This document shows, in pieces, positions 12,473 to 22,398 of a DNA stretch of 64,000 nucleotides; position 1 is the first letter of the stretch; every line of letters begins with the position of its first letter. A program made the translations under genes and the position numbers. The stretch is taken from positions 372,001 to 436,000 of the forward strand of contig QRDG01001525.1 of the NCBI GenBank assembly GCA_012064385.1. The letters are read 5' to 3'. Origin of the DNA: Puccinellia tenuiflora (taxonomy: Eukaryota; Streptophyta; Magnoliopsida; Poales; Poaceae). A model generated the notes under the pieces. That model was not told the origin of the DNA. It saw nothing but the letters and a program-made list of their open reading frames with translations, and did no database searches.

Positions 12473-13788
12473 CCCATTGTACTGAGGAACTTGATTTGCT
12501 GGCGATGCAGGGCTGCCCGCGGATCGCTCTCTAGCGTTTGTGTAGCCTGTAGGTATGTGGCCACCGACATTAGGACACCAGAAGTAGTCTTGGGGATAGG
12601 GATTCCCTGCTCATCCACAGACATGAAGGACGCCTCCAGATTACGGGTGACGTTGTTCCGATCTGCCTCTGGTATCCGCAAGTACCGAGGCTGTGCTTGG
12701 GGGTCACGTGATCGCCCTGAAGATTGGACGGACAGACCTGCCCGCCGCGCACTCGATATGCTGGCCTGCCTTCTGCGTTCCGCCAGCTCCGCCTTCGCGG
12801 CTTCCAGCTTGAGGCTTTCTTGCCACAGCAGGTACTGGTAGCACGCCAGGTCTTCTGGTGTCGCGTCGGCTGCCGGTTGGCCATCTGCTACAACCTTGAT
12901 TGCTTTTTCACCCATAGCCTGGTTGATGTGAAGCTGCGTCCGCCCGTTCTGCAGGGTGACGACGTATGGGTAGTTCGGCTGTTCACCCCTGTTAGGCGGA
13001 GCGTTTACTTCGACCTCCGTGTTTGCGGCTGCCGTCCTTGCGGCGGCGGCGGCAGCTGCGGCTCCTGCCGCGGCCGTTTCCCCGGGTCCTGATGCTCCTC
13101 CTCCTGCAGGCACCGTCATGTATACCTCGATTGGCAAGAGATACGGCGTCTGATCGTCGGAGTCGTCACCAAGGGCGGACTCGAAGGATGCCGAGGCTCC
13201 GCTGGTGGAGTACGCAGGGCTTGACGGAGTAGATGAGATGTATGGCACGACCGGCATCTCGGTCGTGCGCGCGAAGTCGACGGTTGGCGATGTAGATCGC
13301 GATGCTGCGGCCAAAGGCGATGCAGGTTCATCGAGCGTTCCCTCCGCGAAATCCGCGCGGGCTGGCAGGATGTCCACCGATGTAGTCGATGAAGTTGCGA
13401 CTTCCGCCGATGAAGTCGATGAAGCGGCGGGTTCCTCCGATGCAGAAGGGGGTGCGTCCGTGAGACGGAGCGTGCCCCACTTGTTGACGTAGAAACGCAG
13501 CTTGCCAAAGCTCGCCTCCACGCCAGCTTGCAGGTCCTCGAAAGCCGATTGCACGACTGGCGAGTGCGGGTGAAAACCCAGTGAGCCGAAGTAGATCGGC
13601 TGTTGCAGATCCGGCGAGTCGCCGATGGTCGCTGATGAAGCCGCCGAACCCGTAGATCCAGCACCAGTCTTTCCCACAGACGGCGCCAATTGACGTGGGG
13701 TTACCACGCCAAATCCCTCGGATGACATCCTTGGGTTGAGAGAACGAGAGAAGAAGATGGTGGTACTGGTGGATTCGTCCGCTGACAA
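12469..13788 (-). CDS. N-terminal gag-like ORF of the Tat element
   Basis: The 439-codon frame starts at an ATG inside the LTR (13788), reads through the LTR end and primer site, and ends in TGA at 12471-12469. That stop overlaps the next ATG (12472) as ATGA. The product is rich in Ser, Ala and Thr. It has a basic, probably helical stretch near residues 315-365 (LKLEAAKAELAERRRQAS). The frame change to the gag core may be one indel in a formerly continuous gag, or a genuine stop-restart arrangement. No enzymatic motif is seen. Confidence 0.6.
   Translation of the reverse strand: MSADESTSTTIFFSRSLNPRMSSEGFGVVTPRQLAPSVGKTGAGSTGSAASSATIGDSPDLQQPIYFGSLGFHPHSPVVQSAFEDLQAGVEASFGKLRFYVNKWGTLRLTDAPPSASEEPAASSTSSAEVATSSTTSVDILPARADFAEGTLDEPASPLAAASRSTSPTVDFARTTEMPVVPYISSTPSSPAYSTSGASASFESALGDDSDDQTPYLLPIEVYMTVPAGGGASGPGETAAAGAAAAAAAARTAAANTEVEVNAPPNRGEQPNYPYVVTLQNGRTQLHINQAMGEKAIKVVADGQPAADATPEDLACYQYLLWQESLKLEAAKAELAERRRQASISSARRAGLSVQSSGRSRDPQAQPRYLRIPEADRNNVTRNLEASFMSVDEQGIPIPKTTSGVLMSVATYLQATQTLESDPRAALHRQQIKFLSTMG
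13673..13689 (-). other. Primer binding site of the Tat element
   Basis: The minus strand reads TTGGCGCCGTCTGTGGG, one base after the LTR end at 13691. This is the usual primer-site position and a sequence common in grass Tat-type elements. I have not assigned the primer tRNA. Confidence 0.75.
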
Positions 13789-14143
13789 GCGGGATTTACC
13801 CAGGTTCAGGCCCCCGAAGGTAAAAGCCCTACGTCCTGCTTGTCTGGAATTGATGATGGAGCTTACAGATCGATTACAATGGCGAGATCATGAGATTCGA
13901 TCTCGCTAGGGTTTCTGGTGATGAATATGAACGTGTCCTAGGTCGGCGGCCCTCCCAGTCCTTAAATAGTGGGACTGGGTCTCGGGTCCTATACCGACTA
14001 GGTTTACATCTGGGCCTACCGACCTAATATTTCTAGTCTTTCCTTCGGGGCCTCCTTCCTGGGCCTGATGACAGATGGGCCTTTTATTGCCTTCCGCACC
14101 AGGGTAGTCCATGGTGGCACACCCGAACGGTGTACCCACGTCA
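13691..14143 (-). repeat. 5' LTR (453 bp) of the Tat-lineage element
   Basis: The LTR has perfect 9-bp inverted ends, TGACGTGGG at 13691 and CCCACGTCA ending at 14143, and adjoins the primer site. Its partner is outside the window. On the minus strand it has a TATA-like TATTTAAG at 13969-13962, which would start transcripts near 13935. The ATG at 13788 of the N-terminal gag-like ORF would then lie inside the transcript. Confidence 0.85.
13962..13969 (-). promoter_or_regulatory. TATA-like box of the Tat LTR
   Basis: TATTTAAG on the minus strand lies about 175 bp inside the LTR and about 270 bp upstream of the primer site. It is the only clear TATA-like sequence in this LTR. Confidence 0.5.
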
Positions 14144-15942
14144 TCCGTCGACCTCAAGGTCATCGACAGGGTCTGTGTCGACCTCAAGTTCTCCAGTAGG
14201 GGTGGCGCGGAAGAAGAAGGCCAAGTCCAGCGAGGAGTACTTGCGGTACCCGGGACTTGGCTTCGACCCCGAGGAAGCTTCAGCGACGCCATCCGCGCAG
14301 GGTCTTGCCAGCGGGATTCGGTTCGTGCCCGCGGTGGCTCGGGCCGATGCAGCTGCAGGTGGGGGTTTGCCCCCGGGAAGTAGTACAGGCATTGATGCCC
14401 CTCNAGGTCATCGACAAGGTCTCCGTCGACCTCAAGGTCATCGACAAGGTCTCCGTCGACCTCAAGGTCATCGACAAGGTCTCCGTCGACCTCAAGTTCT
14501 CCAGTAGGAATGGCGCGGAAGAAGAAGGCCAAGTCCAACAAGGAGTACCTGCGGTACCCGGGACTGGCTTCGACCCAGGAAGCTTCAGCGACGCCATCCG
14601 CAGGGTCTCCAGCGGGATTCGGTTCGTGCCCCCGGTGGCTCGGGCCGATGCAGTACAGACGGGGGTTTGCCCCCGGGAAGTAGTACAAGGCATGACGCCC
14701 CTCTTTCCCCCGCGACGCGCGTGGTGAAGGAAGAGCTCGGCTTGGAAACTTCCCCGTTGACTCTCCCCTTGGAGGGGGAGCGTCAGGTTCAAGGTCAGAA
14801 ACTGAGGCCGCAAGGGACGAACCATACGTGCCGCAAGAAGTTCAGCTCCCGTCGGGCGAGATGGACAACTGGGACCCTGGGGCTCGTTCCATCAAACCGA
14901 CAAGCATAATATCGATGACTGCCGCGAACTCAGAAAGCGCCAAGGGACGAGGGATGTTACACTCTGTGGAGAGCTTGGTCACTCCGCCGGAATTGCCCTT
15001 TGAATTCAAAGCCAAAGAAAACCCCGAAGAAGAAGAAGTCGTCAAGAAGTTGTGGCAGACGCCTCCACCCAAACCGACAACTCGCCTTCACCACCCGACC
15101 CCACGGGTCACCAGTGAACTACCTCTGACTGGGATCGAACCTATTTCAACGAGAATCAGCAGAATGGGATCTCCCGGGTCACATCGTGACAATACAACCC
15201 GGGACCGAGCGGGCCGCCGCAAAAGTATCGGATTGCAAGTGGTTGGCCTCCGGGCGACAATGAAAAGAGCCAGAAGGGTCTCCGGACCGGCACAGCAAAG
15301 GTGTCAGCAAGGCGGGCGTGCTTTAAGCAGCACCAGGAATAAAAGGGGTCTCCGACCGGCATCAGAAGAATGTCAGCAAGTTGGACGTGCCCTCACGCGG
15401 CGTCGGGAACATGAAGGTCTCAGGACCGGGACCAAGGGCCCCAGCAATAAGGTCCTGTGCCAGTAAGGATGACTGGGCAGGCGGCTATTTAGCAGGAGTC
15501 CCTAGCCCTGCGGGTAACCGCAGGAGGGGCAGAGTTATGTCTTGAAAGCGGCATGAAGAGACCCGCTCTGGCGGCAGCGCGACGAAGCAATTGCTGAAAT
15601 AGTCCAAAGGAGGTCGACATTAAGCTAAGTAGAAACGTGCTTGCACGGGCTTTCCTTGTTGCTTCGTTTTATGCATCTTGGCTAAGACGAAAGCGGGCGT
15701 TGTTTTGAGGTGGCGCCTCCGCGACTAAGCTGTCCGTTTCCCTCGGGCAGTGGAATCGTGGGCTGAGGTCCGTGCGGTAAAAAAAACGGTGGGTTCTTGG
15801 CGGGGAGGCGCCCTGTGTCGGTGGCTCAGATCTGTCTGAGTGCCCACGGCTGGTTAGGTCTCACGCTCATTAACCCTTCCCGAGAGCGTTAAGCCTCCAC
15901 GGGTGCAATAAAACGGATGAAACCTGGGAAAGGTTATTTACA
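14144..15942. other. Internal non-coding part of the second Tat-type element, with a tandem duplication
   Basis: This region begins where the first Tat element inserted (14143). It contains a duplication with an offset of about 308 bp (14181-14403 against 14489-14704) and a 30-bp repeat, TCGACCTCAAGGTCATCGAC plus 10 more bases, in about four copies (14146-14205 and 14404-14495). An N stands at 14404. From 15280 to 15460 there are three imperfect 60-bp units beginning near GGTCTCCGGACCGG. The plus-strand open frame 14828-15466 has no recognisable domain and probably is not a gene. Confidence 0.55.
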
Positions 15943-17968
15943 TTAAGAAAGGTACAAACTATGCAAAACACAGTTCACGTTTCCCGGTGTTGCTCCATCT
16001 ATTTTCAGGACCGGTTGTCGTCCTCGCGGGAGAAAGTACTCCATGATCTTGTCTACCTGGCGGGTCACCTCGGGGTCGGTCAGCATCTCGGGGGCAAGAC
16101 CCTGCAGATCGGACAAGGAAGGAGGTGGCTGGTGATGTCGCCGAAGGGCCGCGACGAACTGGGTGGCCACCTGCCGGGCAGCAATCCTCCCTTCCTGGAG
16201 GGTGGCTCTGCTCACGCTATCCCTAAGACCGTTGATGCGCGAGGACACGAGCTCCAAGAATGATGGGTAACACCGAAGGGAATAGGAGCGCTCCGCCGGG
16301 AGGGGCAGGCAAGCCCTTCACCTTTAGCGCCGCCAGCCCTTCGACGATCTTCACGACCCAAGAGTGCATCTGGAGCAGAATCTCCTCGTTCCCCCGCCGA
16401 TGCCGACGGAAGTCACTCGTCTCCTTGGCATGTGCTTCCTTGGCCTTTGCCAGGTCCTCTTGCACCTCTTTGAGCTGATCGGACAGCTTCTCGTGGCGGT
16501 CCCAGGCGATCTGGGCCTGCGATTTGCTCGTCTCCGCAGTCGCCAGGCTTTCGGTGAGCTTCTGGGCCTCGTCTCGGCGCACGATGGCCATGCGTTCGGC
16601 GGCCTCATCCCGGAACTTCACCGCTTCCTCCAGGGTCCTGATCCTCTTCTCCATTTCGGATCGATGGGCACCCGAGTTCTTCTTGGACTCTTCGGCTGTG
16701 GCCAAGGCCGTTTTCTGCGTGTCGATGGTGGCTAGCAGGGCCGCTATTCTCGACGCTTGGCCACCTCGCTCGCCTCGGATCCTCCGGACGTCCTCTCGAG
16801 CTTGCTCCTGGCGTTTCTTCTCATGGGCAAGGTCCTCCTTCAGTCCAGAGATCTTCCGATCCCTCGACCGGATGGCCTCGTCCTTTGCCCGGACGGTCTT
16901 CTCCGTCGCCTCCTCCATCTCCATGCGAGTCCACCCCTCTATATTCATCATCCCTTGCTCCAGGCGATCCTCGTCGAGGGCCGCTCTGGCCTGGTACGCC
17001 TCCTCCGCTTCGAGGAAGGTCTTCTTCTAGGCTTCGAACTCTTGAGGCGCTCCTGCAACTTCTTTTGCTGGTTGGACAGCCTTTGCCTCTGGCATTGAGC
17101 AGCTCTTCTTCCATCGCCACTCGCTCCTCGTGGGCCCGCACGGCCTCCTCCCCGGAGGAGGGTGACGGCTCCTGCTGCTCGAGTTCGGCCTTCGCGAAGG
17201 CCAGGAACTCCCTGACGTTGGGGAACGTCCGCGTGAACCTTGGCTCCGGGTTCGCCGTCTGCTGCTCAGGCCGGGGGCTCGCGGGCTTCGACGCCTGGGC
17301 ATCGTCGGGCGCTTGCTCGGCCTCTGCGTTGGGTTCGAACCGGTATGCTGGGGGCTCAACATCGTCTTCGCCCTCGACGCGGTTCTCCGTCCCGTCAGCA
17401 TCAACTTTAGGGCGGGCCACTGGGGACTCAACATCGCCATCATCCTCAGCGCGGTCTCCCGCCTCAGGATCTGCATCGACAAACAAGGTGTTAACCTCTG
17501 GGAGCCTCCGGGTCCCCCGGGGACAACTGTGGCAACTCTGGGTAGCTCTACCTGGAGGTGGTGCCGAGGCTGGCGAGTCCCGACCCGGGAGCGCTCGCTC
17601 CTGCTCACGAATAGGCGATGTCCGGGTTGCCATCGGCGGCAACCCCATGTCTCTTGTCTCCGGGGATTCCGCTCCCGGAGAGGCTCTGCTGGGAGGCGGA
17701 CGCTCCTTCGCGGCCACCGCGGAGCTTTCCGCAGCCTCCCCTGCTTCGACGTCATCATCCACCCGGATGCGCTTCCGGGAGCTCTCAGACTCGGAGGACC
17801 TGCAGCTCGCATGCGGCGGTCAGCACTGCCGCGGCTTCTATCAGTCAAGGAAGGATCAAGGGAGGCACGGGAGTTACCTTCGGGCTCGCTTAGCGCTGGA
17901 AAAAACCCCACCGTCTCCCCGCAAGGTCTTCGAAGGGGTCCGGCATCGACACGCTCTCGTCGCCTTCG
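15943..17968 (-). pseudogene. Degenerate coiled-coil continuation of the antisense transposon ORF
   Basis: After the stop at 17969 the family-like sequence continues in other minus-strand frames. One is an acidic, proline-rich stretch (frame 17762-16821). Next is a long Glu/Lys/Ala/Arg coiled coil (16951-16223, with repeats such as KLTESLATAETSKSQAQ), and then a short C-terminal part (16257-15943). The acidic linker plus coiled coil is the usual tail of plant proteins with the putative gypsy-type transposon domain. Several frame changes, some possibly introns, keep this from being one reading frame. The 544-codon plus-strand frame at 16885-18519 is a GC-driven shadow. Confidence 0.55.
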
Positions 17969-19255
17969 TCATCGGCAGGAATCGGGGGCGGGAAGTTCTC
18001 GTGTTCTTCCTGCGGTTTCTGCCCCGCTCGCAGACTTTGAGGAGCTGGCTGCCCGGGGGGGCGGCTCTACCCCAGTGTCTTCTTGTCCCGCGGGCGCCTC
18101 CCCCTCTCCTTTGGGGGACGCGGGGGGAAGGGTGCGGCCCAGCTCCTTTGGGCCCTCCTCTTCCTCATCTTCGTCGTCAAATATCTCGGGCTCGTCTGGC
18201 GAGAAATCCCCGTACGGCGGCTCCGCTGCCGTCCAGGACCTCCCTCGGACCGTCGCCCGGGGTACCGGAAGCGGGTCCAGGAACTCGGTACCCTGAAGCC
18301 CGTAAGCATTGCACCCTGGCAGGAGAGGCACCGCGCCCCCTCTCGCGATGCGGTCAAGCAACGAGAAGTCCCCCGCCAGAAGGTCATACCGCTCCCCCGG
18401 CAGCAGGAAGTGCACCTTCCCCTTCAGCATCTCGGGCGATATGTGAGACTCCATCCCCTGGCGGGTCTCCCACAACGGTCGGGGCCTGCGTTGCAGAGGA
18501 GCAATCCCCCTCCGCATGAAGTCTCCGGCGATCATGGCGCCTGTTACTTGACCATCTCTAAGCTCCGCGAACTTCTCAACAATCGGCAGAAGGGCATCGT
18601 CTTGGGCGCTGGCGTCCCTCGAGTTGGCCAAGCTCTCGGCTGGGGCCGTCGGCACCAGGAGGTGCGGGCTGATGCCGCCCGCTTGAACAAGGTACCAGTT
18701 CCGCCTCCAGTCCTTCCAGCTGGGGTGGATCTTGGTCCCCGGATATTGGCTTGTGTTCTCCTGTTTGAGGCAAAAGGACACCCTGCCTGCTATCCATCTT
18801 GATCTCCCCCGTCGGGGCATGAAGAAGTGTCGGAACAATGCCACGGAGGGTACTACGCCGACGAAAGCTTCGCAGGCATGTGCGAAGGTTGCCAAGATCA
18901 GCACCGCGTTCGGATGCAGATGAAGCATGTGCAGCCCGAACGCCTCCAAGACCGACATGAAGAAATCTGAGAAGGGGGGAAGCAACCCCATCACCGAGAA
19001 ATCGTGGAACGTCACCACTTCGCCGTCTCGCAGGAAACTCGCCCCCGGGCGAATCTCCAGCTGGTCGCCCCCGATGAACTCCCTGCTCAGTGTCTCGCGA
19101 ACGGCGGCAATCCTCTCCTCGCTGGCAAATGCACTCGGATCGAACAAAGCTTGTGTCACTCTCGGTGAGGGAGGGACGTTCCGGGCAGGGCCTGCCACCG
19201 CCCTCTTCTTCCCGCCGGTCTGCTTCGCAGCTCGCTTCGCTTGCCTGGGCGCCAT
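17969..19255 (-). CDS. Antisense ORF with putative gypsy-type transposon domain (Transposase_28-like)
   Basis: The ATG at 19255 opens 428 codons. A basic N-terminus (MAPRQAKRAAK) is followed at about residues 55-260 by sequence typical of the plant domain named putative gypsy type transposon (PF04195). Motifs include FHDFSVMGLLPPFSDFFM, LHLHPNAVLILATFAHACE and WRRNWYLVQ. A glutamate-rich stretch follows (DDEDEEEEGPKE). The ORF runs opposite to the flanking 3' LTR, whose TATA box and polypurine tract are on the plus strand. Antisense additional ORFs between pol and the 3' LTR are known in Tat-lineage elements. The domain's role is unknown. Confidence 0.72.
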   Translation of the reverse strand: MAPRQAKRAAKQTGGKKRAVAGPARNVPPSPRVTQALFDPSAFASEERIAAVRETLSREFIGGDQLEIRPGASFLRDGEVVTFHDFSVMGLLPPFSDFFMSVLEAFGLHMLHLHPNAVLILATFAHACEAFVGVVPSVALFRHFFMPRRGRSRWIAGRVSFCLKQENTSQYPGTKIHPSWKDWRRNWYLVQAGGISPHLLVPTAPAESLANSRDASAQDDALLPIVEKFAELRDGQVTGAMIAGDFMRRGIAPLQRRPRPLWETRQGMESHISPEMLKGKVHFLLPGERYDLLAGDFSLLDRIARGGAVPLLPGCNAYGLQGTEFLDPLPVPRATVRGRSWTAAEPPYGDFSPDEPEIFDDEDEEEEGPKELGRTLPPASPKGEGEAPAGQEDTGVEPPPRAASSSKSASGAETAGRTRELPAPDSCR

Positions 19256-19379
19256 GGGCGAGGGAGGGGGATCTGATTTGCGGTGTGCTACGAAAGGTGA
19301 AGACGAAGTGCTCTCCGGCGGCGCTTCGAGATCTCTGTGCTTGGGAAGGAGTAACGGCTACAGTTCCTTGGAACCGTGG

Positions 19380-19386
19380 CTTATAA
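19380..19386 (-). promoter_or_regulatory. Candidate TATA box for the antisense ORF
   Basis: The minus strand reads ATTATAAGCC here, about 125 bp upstream of the antisense ATG at 19255. The spacing fits a short 5' leader. This is a motif match only. Confidence 0.35.
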
Positions 19387-19670
19387 TGCTCCCCACGCGT
19401 CGCGTCATGGCCCCACCGCTCCGGCCGGCGCGGAGTCCGAGGAGGTTTTCCGTTCGATCGTCTCCTCCCTGTGGATTCAAGGCGAACGTTGGCGGTCCGC
19501 GCGGATCGCAATGTTCAGAATACCCGTGGGACGCGCACCTCCGTAGTGCGCGGTTCTGACAAATGTAACAAGACGTTCAAGACCTGACGCCGGGGACCCA
19601 CTTTGACTCTTTCTGGTCATAGCCCCTGCGGCAGAAGGGCGTGGCCGCCGGGACTATGCCTGGGGGCTAC

Positions 19671-20633
19671 TGTCGCAACAGTGGAACATGGGGTTCCCCT
19701 GATGCGGTCAAAGTGGGTCCATCGCACATGGGCCCACCAAGGAGGCACTCAAGGCCAAGGCATAAGACTGGCAGGTGGGCCCCCATCTGCCCCACGGCGT
19801 CCCGGCGCGCGTGGCATCGTCAACCAAGGCAAAGGACTCGGGGACCCTCCGGGGCCCCCTCGACCCGGAAGCAGGCATGGAGGTCCCGGGACCCCGACGC
19901 CCGGCAGGAGGCCAGGCTCACCCCGGGAACCAACCTCCAGTGCGCAAAGAGCATAAGCTTGCCAGCCCTGGCTGGAAGCTCCTAGAAGACTTGGGCGCCA
20001 AGAAGACGGAGGCGCCAAGGGGGGGGGGCAGAGGCGGAAAAGCTGTCAGCCTCTGTCTGCCCTCTCTGGAAAAGGTGGGCGGCCTCACCTACCCCCTTTG
20101 AGAAGAATATTTGGACGAGAGGAGGCCACATCGCCTCCTAAGGAGAACCCGGAGGGGTTTTCCCGCCAAAACCCCTCCGGCCCCAAGGGTGCACCTGTGG
20201 TATCCCCTTAGCCTATAAAAGGAGGACCGAGGCACCCAAGAAAGGAGGACAGATTTTCCAGAGAGTAGGAGGCTAGGCTAGATAGCGCACAAGATGAACA
20301 GTAGCATAGGCGAGAGGTGATCTCCTCGGGGCCAGGATCTGCTCGTCTTCAACCTCTAGCCAACACCTCCCGGGTTCTCACCCGTAACCACCATTGTAAA
20401 GCTACACCATGATACACCTCTCAATCCAGACATGCAGGAGTAGGGCTGTTAGCCTCCGGGCGGCCTGAACCTGGGTAAACTCCTTGTGTCTCTGTGATGC
20501 TTGCCAGTACGTAGATCTCGAGCGTGGACGAAGCCCCTGCGCGGAAGAAGTCACTCAGCCTCCTTCGCGCCCCATACCGAACCTAAAAAGGGGGTATCCT
20601 TTACTCCCGATGTCCGTGATCCAAGACACGACA
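19671..20633 (+). repeat. 3' LTR (963 bp) of the second Tat-type element
   Basis: The LTR starts TGTCGCAACAG directly after a polypurine-like TGGGGGCTAC (19661-19670) and ends CGACA at 20633, so it has 5-bp inverted ends TGTCG/CGACA. It contains a good TATA box at 20214-20220. The 5' LTR and the gag-pol of this element are not in the window, because the other two elements interrupt it on the left. Confidence 0.8.
20214..20220 (+). promoter_or_regulatory. TATA box of the 3' LTR
   Basis: TATAAAA in the context GCCTATAAAAGGAGG is a strong plant-type TATA box on the plus strand. It defines the transcriptional direction of this element. Confidence 0.65.
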
Positions 20634-20970
20634 CATAGGGATACAAAATTAGAAGACACAACATTTCAAGGTGATTTTCACCGGTCAAATCTCGATCCAA
20701 GCCACACCGTCGAGATTATGACCACCGGTGACCCTTAAAATCACATTGGGACTGGATGTGTGAAAGTGCATTTTCATCGCAAAATGGTTTTGATGTTAAT
20801 GAAAACACAATTGTGGACTAACCATGTGTTTGAACATTGCGGGCGTATTTAAAGATATCATAAGAAGGTTTGGACACCTCGAAGTGAAAATGAAAAAGAG
20901 ATTGTGTTACGACGTTTTTCGGTTATTTGATCCATTGGGAAAACGTACTATCATGAGGCGTTCCACATCG
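20634..20970. other. Unassigned target DNA left of the Sirevirus
   Basis: This lies between the Tat LTR and the Sirevirus target duplication. A short plus-strand frame (20824-20975) encodes a basic peptide that I cannot place. It may be part of the Harbinger remnant that continues at 32641, because the two were contiguous before the Sirevirus inserted. Confidence 0.4.
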
Positions 20971-20975
20971 GAAAG
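20971..20975. repeat. Left target-site duplication GAAAG
   Basis: GAAAG directly precedes the 5' LTR (20976) and is repeated at 32641-32645 directly after the 3' LTR (32640). This proves a single insertion event for the element between them. Confidence 0.9.
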
Positions 20976-22344
20976 TGAAAGGACATTGTCCGATAATCTT
21001 GTTTTGACGTTTGATTACAACACTTGGAAGTATTTAACATAATCTCTAGTATCAACAGGAAATATACAAAAAGGGAGAAATGCCGTATTATCGGAAATAC
21101 AACAGGAAAGACGGGGTGTTTCAGCAGGCTGGCCGGCCCCCAGACCGGCCTAGGCCGGGCTCCAGGCCGGCGGCGTCTGGTGGGGGTCCGGCCCCCAGAC
21201 CGGCCCAGGCCGGGCTCCAGGCCGGCGGCGTCTGGTGGGGGTCCGGCCCCCAGACCGGCCCAGGCCGGGCTCCAGGCCGGCGGCGTCTGGTGGGGGTCCG
21301 GCCCCCAGGCCGGCCCAGGCCGGGCTCCAGGCCGGAGGCCTCTGGTGGGGGTCCGGCCCCCAGACCGGCCCAGGCCGGGCTCCAGGCCGGCGGTCCTGCC
21401 TGTTCCTGTCTGCTGATCTGTGTCCGGCCCCCTGGCCGGCCTGGGCCGATCTCCAGGCCGGAGGCTTCTGGATGGTGGCCGGCCTACAGGCCGGTGGCCT
21501 AGTTTGTTCATGCGTGTGCCCTTCCAAACGGCTAGTTTTCGTGAAGGGGTACTTATACCCCTTCATCTACCTCGGGACAACTACCATGACCAAAAGAAGA
21601 ACACCACCATTGTTTGAAAGCTTCAAATCGATAGATCTACCTCTCTAGACACTCAATCACTTAGTCCTTTGGAGATTTGAGAGAGGAGACCTAGATCTAC
21701 ACTTCAACCAAACCAATTAGATTTCCCCCTTGATTTGTGAGAGGGGGCTTGCTACTCTTGGTGTTCATTGGAACCCTAATAGGTTGTGGTCCTTCGGAGC
21801 TTTGGGAGCTACGATGACTTTGCCGGGAGCCACCAATTAAGTTGTGGTGCGTGCCCCGGCCTTGGGCATCGAGTCTTGGCGGCTCGGTGCATTTGGTGAA
21901 GACCCTCCAACTTGTGGAGTGTGCTTCATCCTTGTAAAGGTTCTAGTTGTCAACCTCAACGGCAACATAGTGACAAGTGCCTCGCCACATCGGTGGTAAG
22001 TCACAACGGAGATACGGTGTGCCATATCAAGGCTATTCGGTGTTTCACTTTGGTGAACACCGCGCCACTCCAACGGAGATTAGCTTCCATTGGGAAGTGA
22101 ACTTCGGGATAAATCTTCGTGTCATCTTGTTGTTTATCTTTGCACTTACCTTTACTTGTTAGCTCTAGCTTACTATATCTATATCTTGTGCTAGTGATCT
22201 TTTGCTCATCATATAAGGTTGTTCACCTAGTTGCATATTCTAGACAACTTATATTTGAGCAATATCTAATTAAAACGAAAAAGAATTAAAATTTGTAGTT
22301 AACCTATTCACCCCCCCCTCTAGTTAACCTCATCGATACTTTCA
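20976..22344 (+). repeat. 5' LTR of the Sirevirus (1369 bp)
   Basis: It starts TGAAAGGACATTG and ends CGATACTTTCA. The first third contains five 55-bp units (starting near 21131, 21186, 21241, 21296 and 21351) with the core GGCCCAGGCCGGGCTCCAGG, followed by related degenerate GGCCGG palindromes to 21500. Confidence 0.92.
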
Positions 22345-22346
22345 AT

Positions 22347-22358
22347 TGGTATCAGAGC
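22347..22358 (+). other. Primer binding site of the Sirevirus
   Basis: TGGTATCAGAGC starts 2 nt after the LTR end and is complementary to the initiator-methionine tRNA 3' end, as in nearly all plant copia elements. Confidence 0.9.
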
Positions 22359-22398
22359 CTCGTCTCTTTATTAAAGGCTTCACCGCCTAAAGAGGAGG

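Noticed and set aside
16885..18519. 544-codon plus-strand open frame
   Set aside because: It lies opposite the antisense transposon ORF in GC-rich DNA, is low-complexity Ser/Pro/Arg and has no domain; it is a shadow frame.
20824..21042. 72-codon frame entering the Sirevirus LTR
   Set aside because: Its end lies in the LTR of a later insertion, and the remaining peptide has no certain domain.
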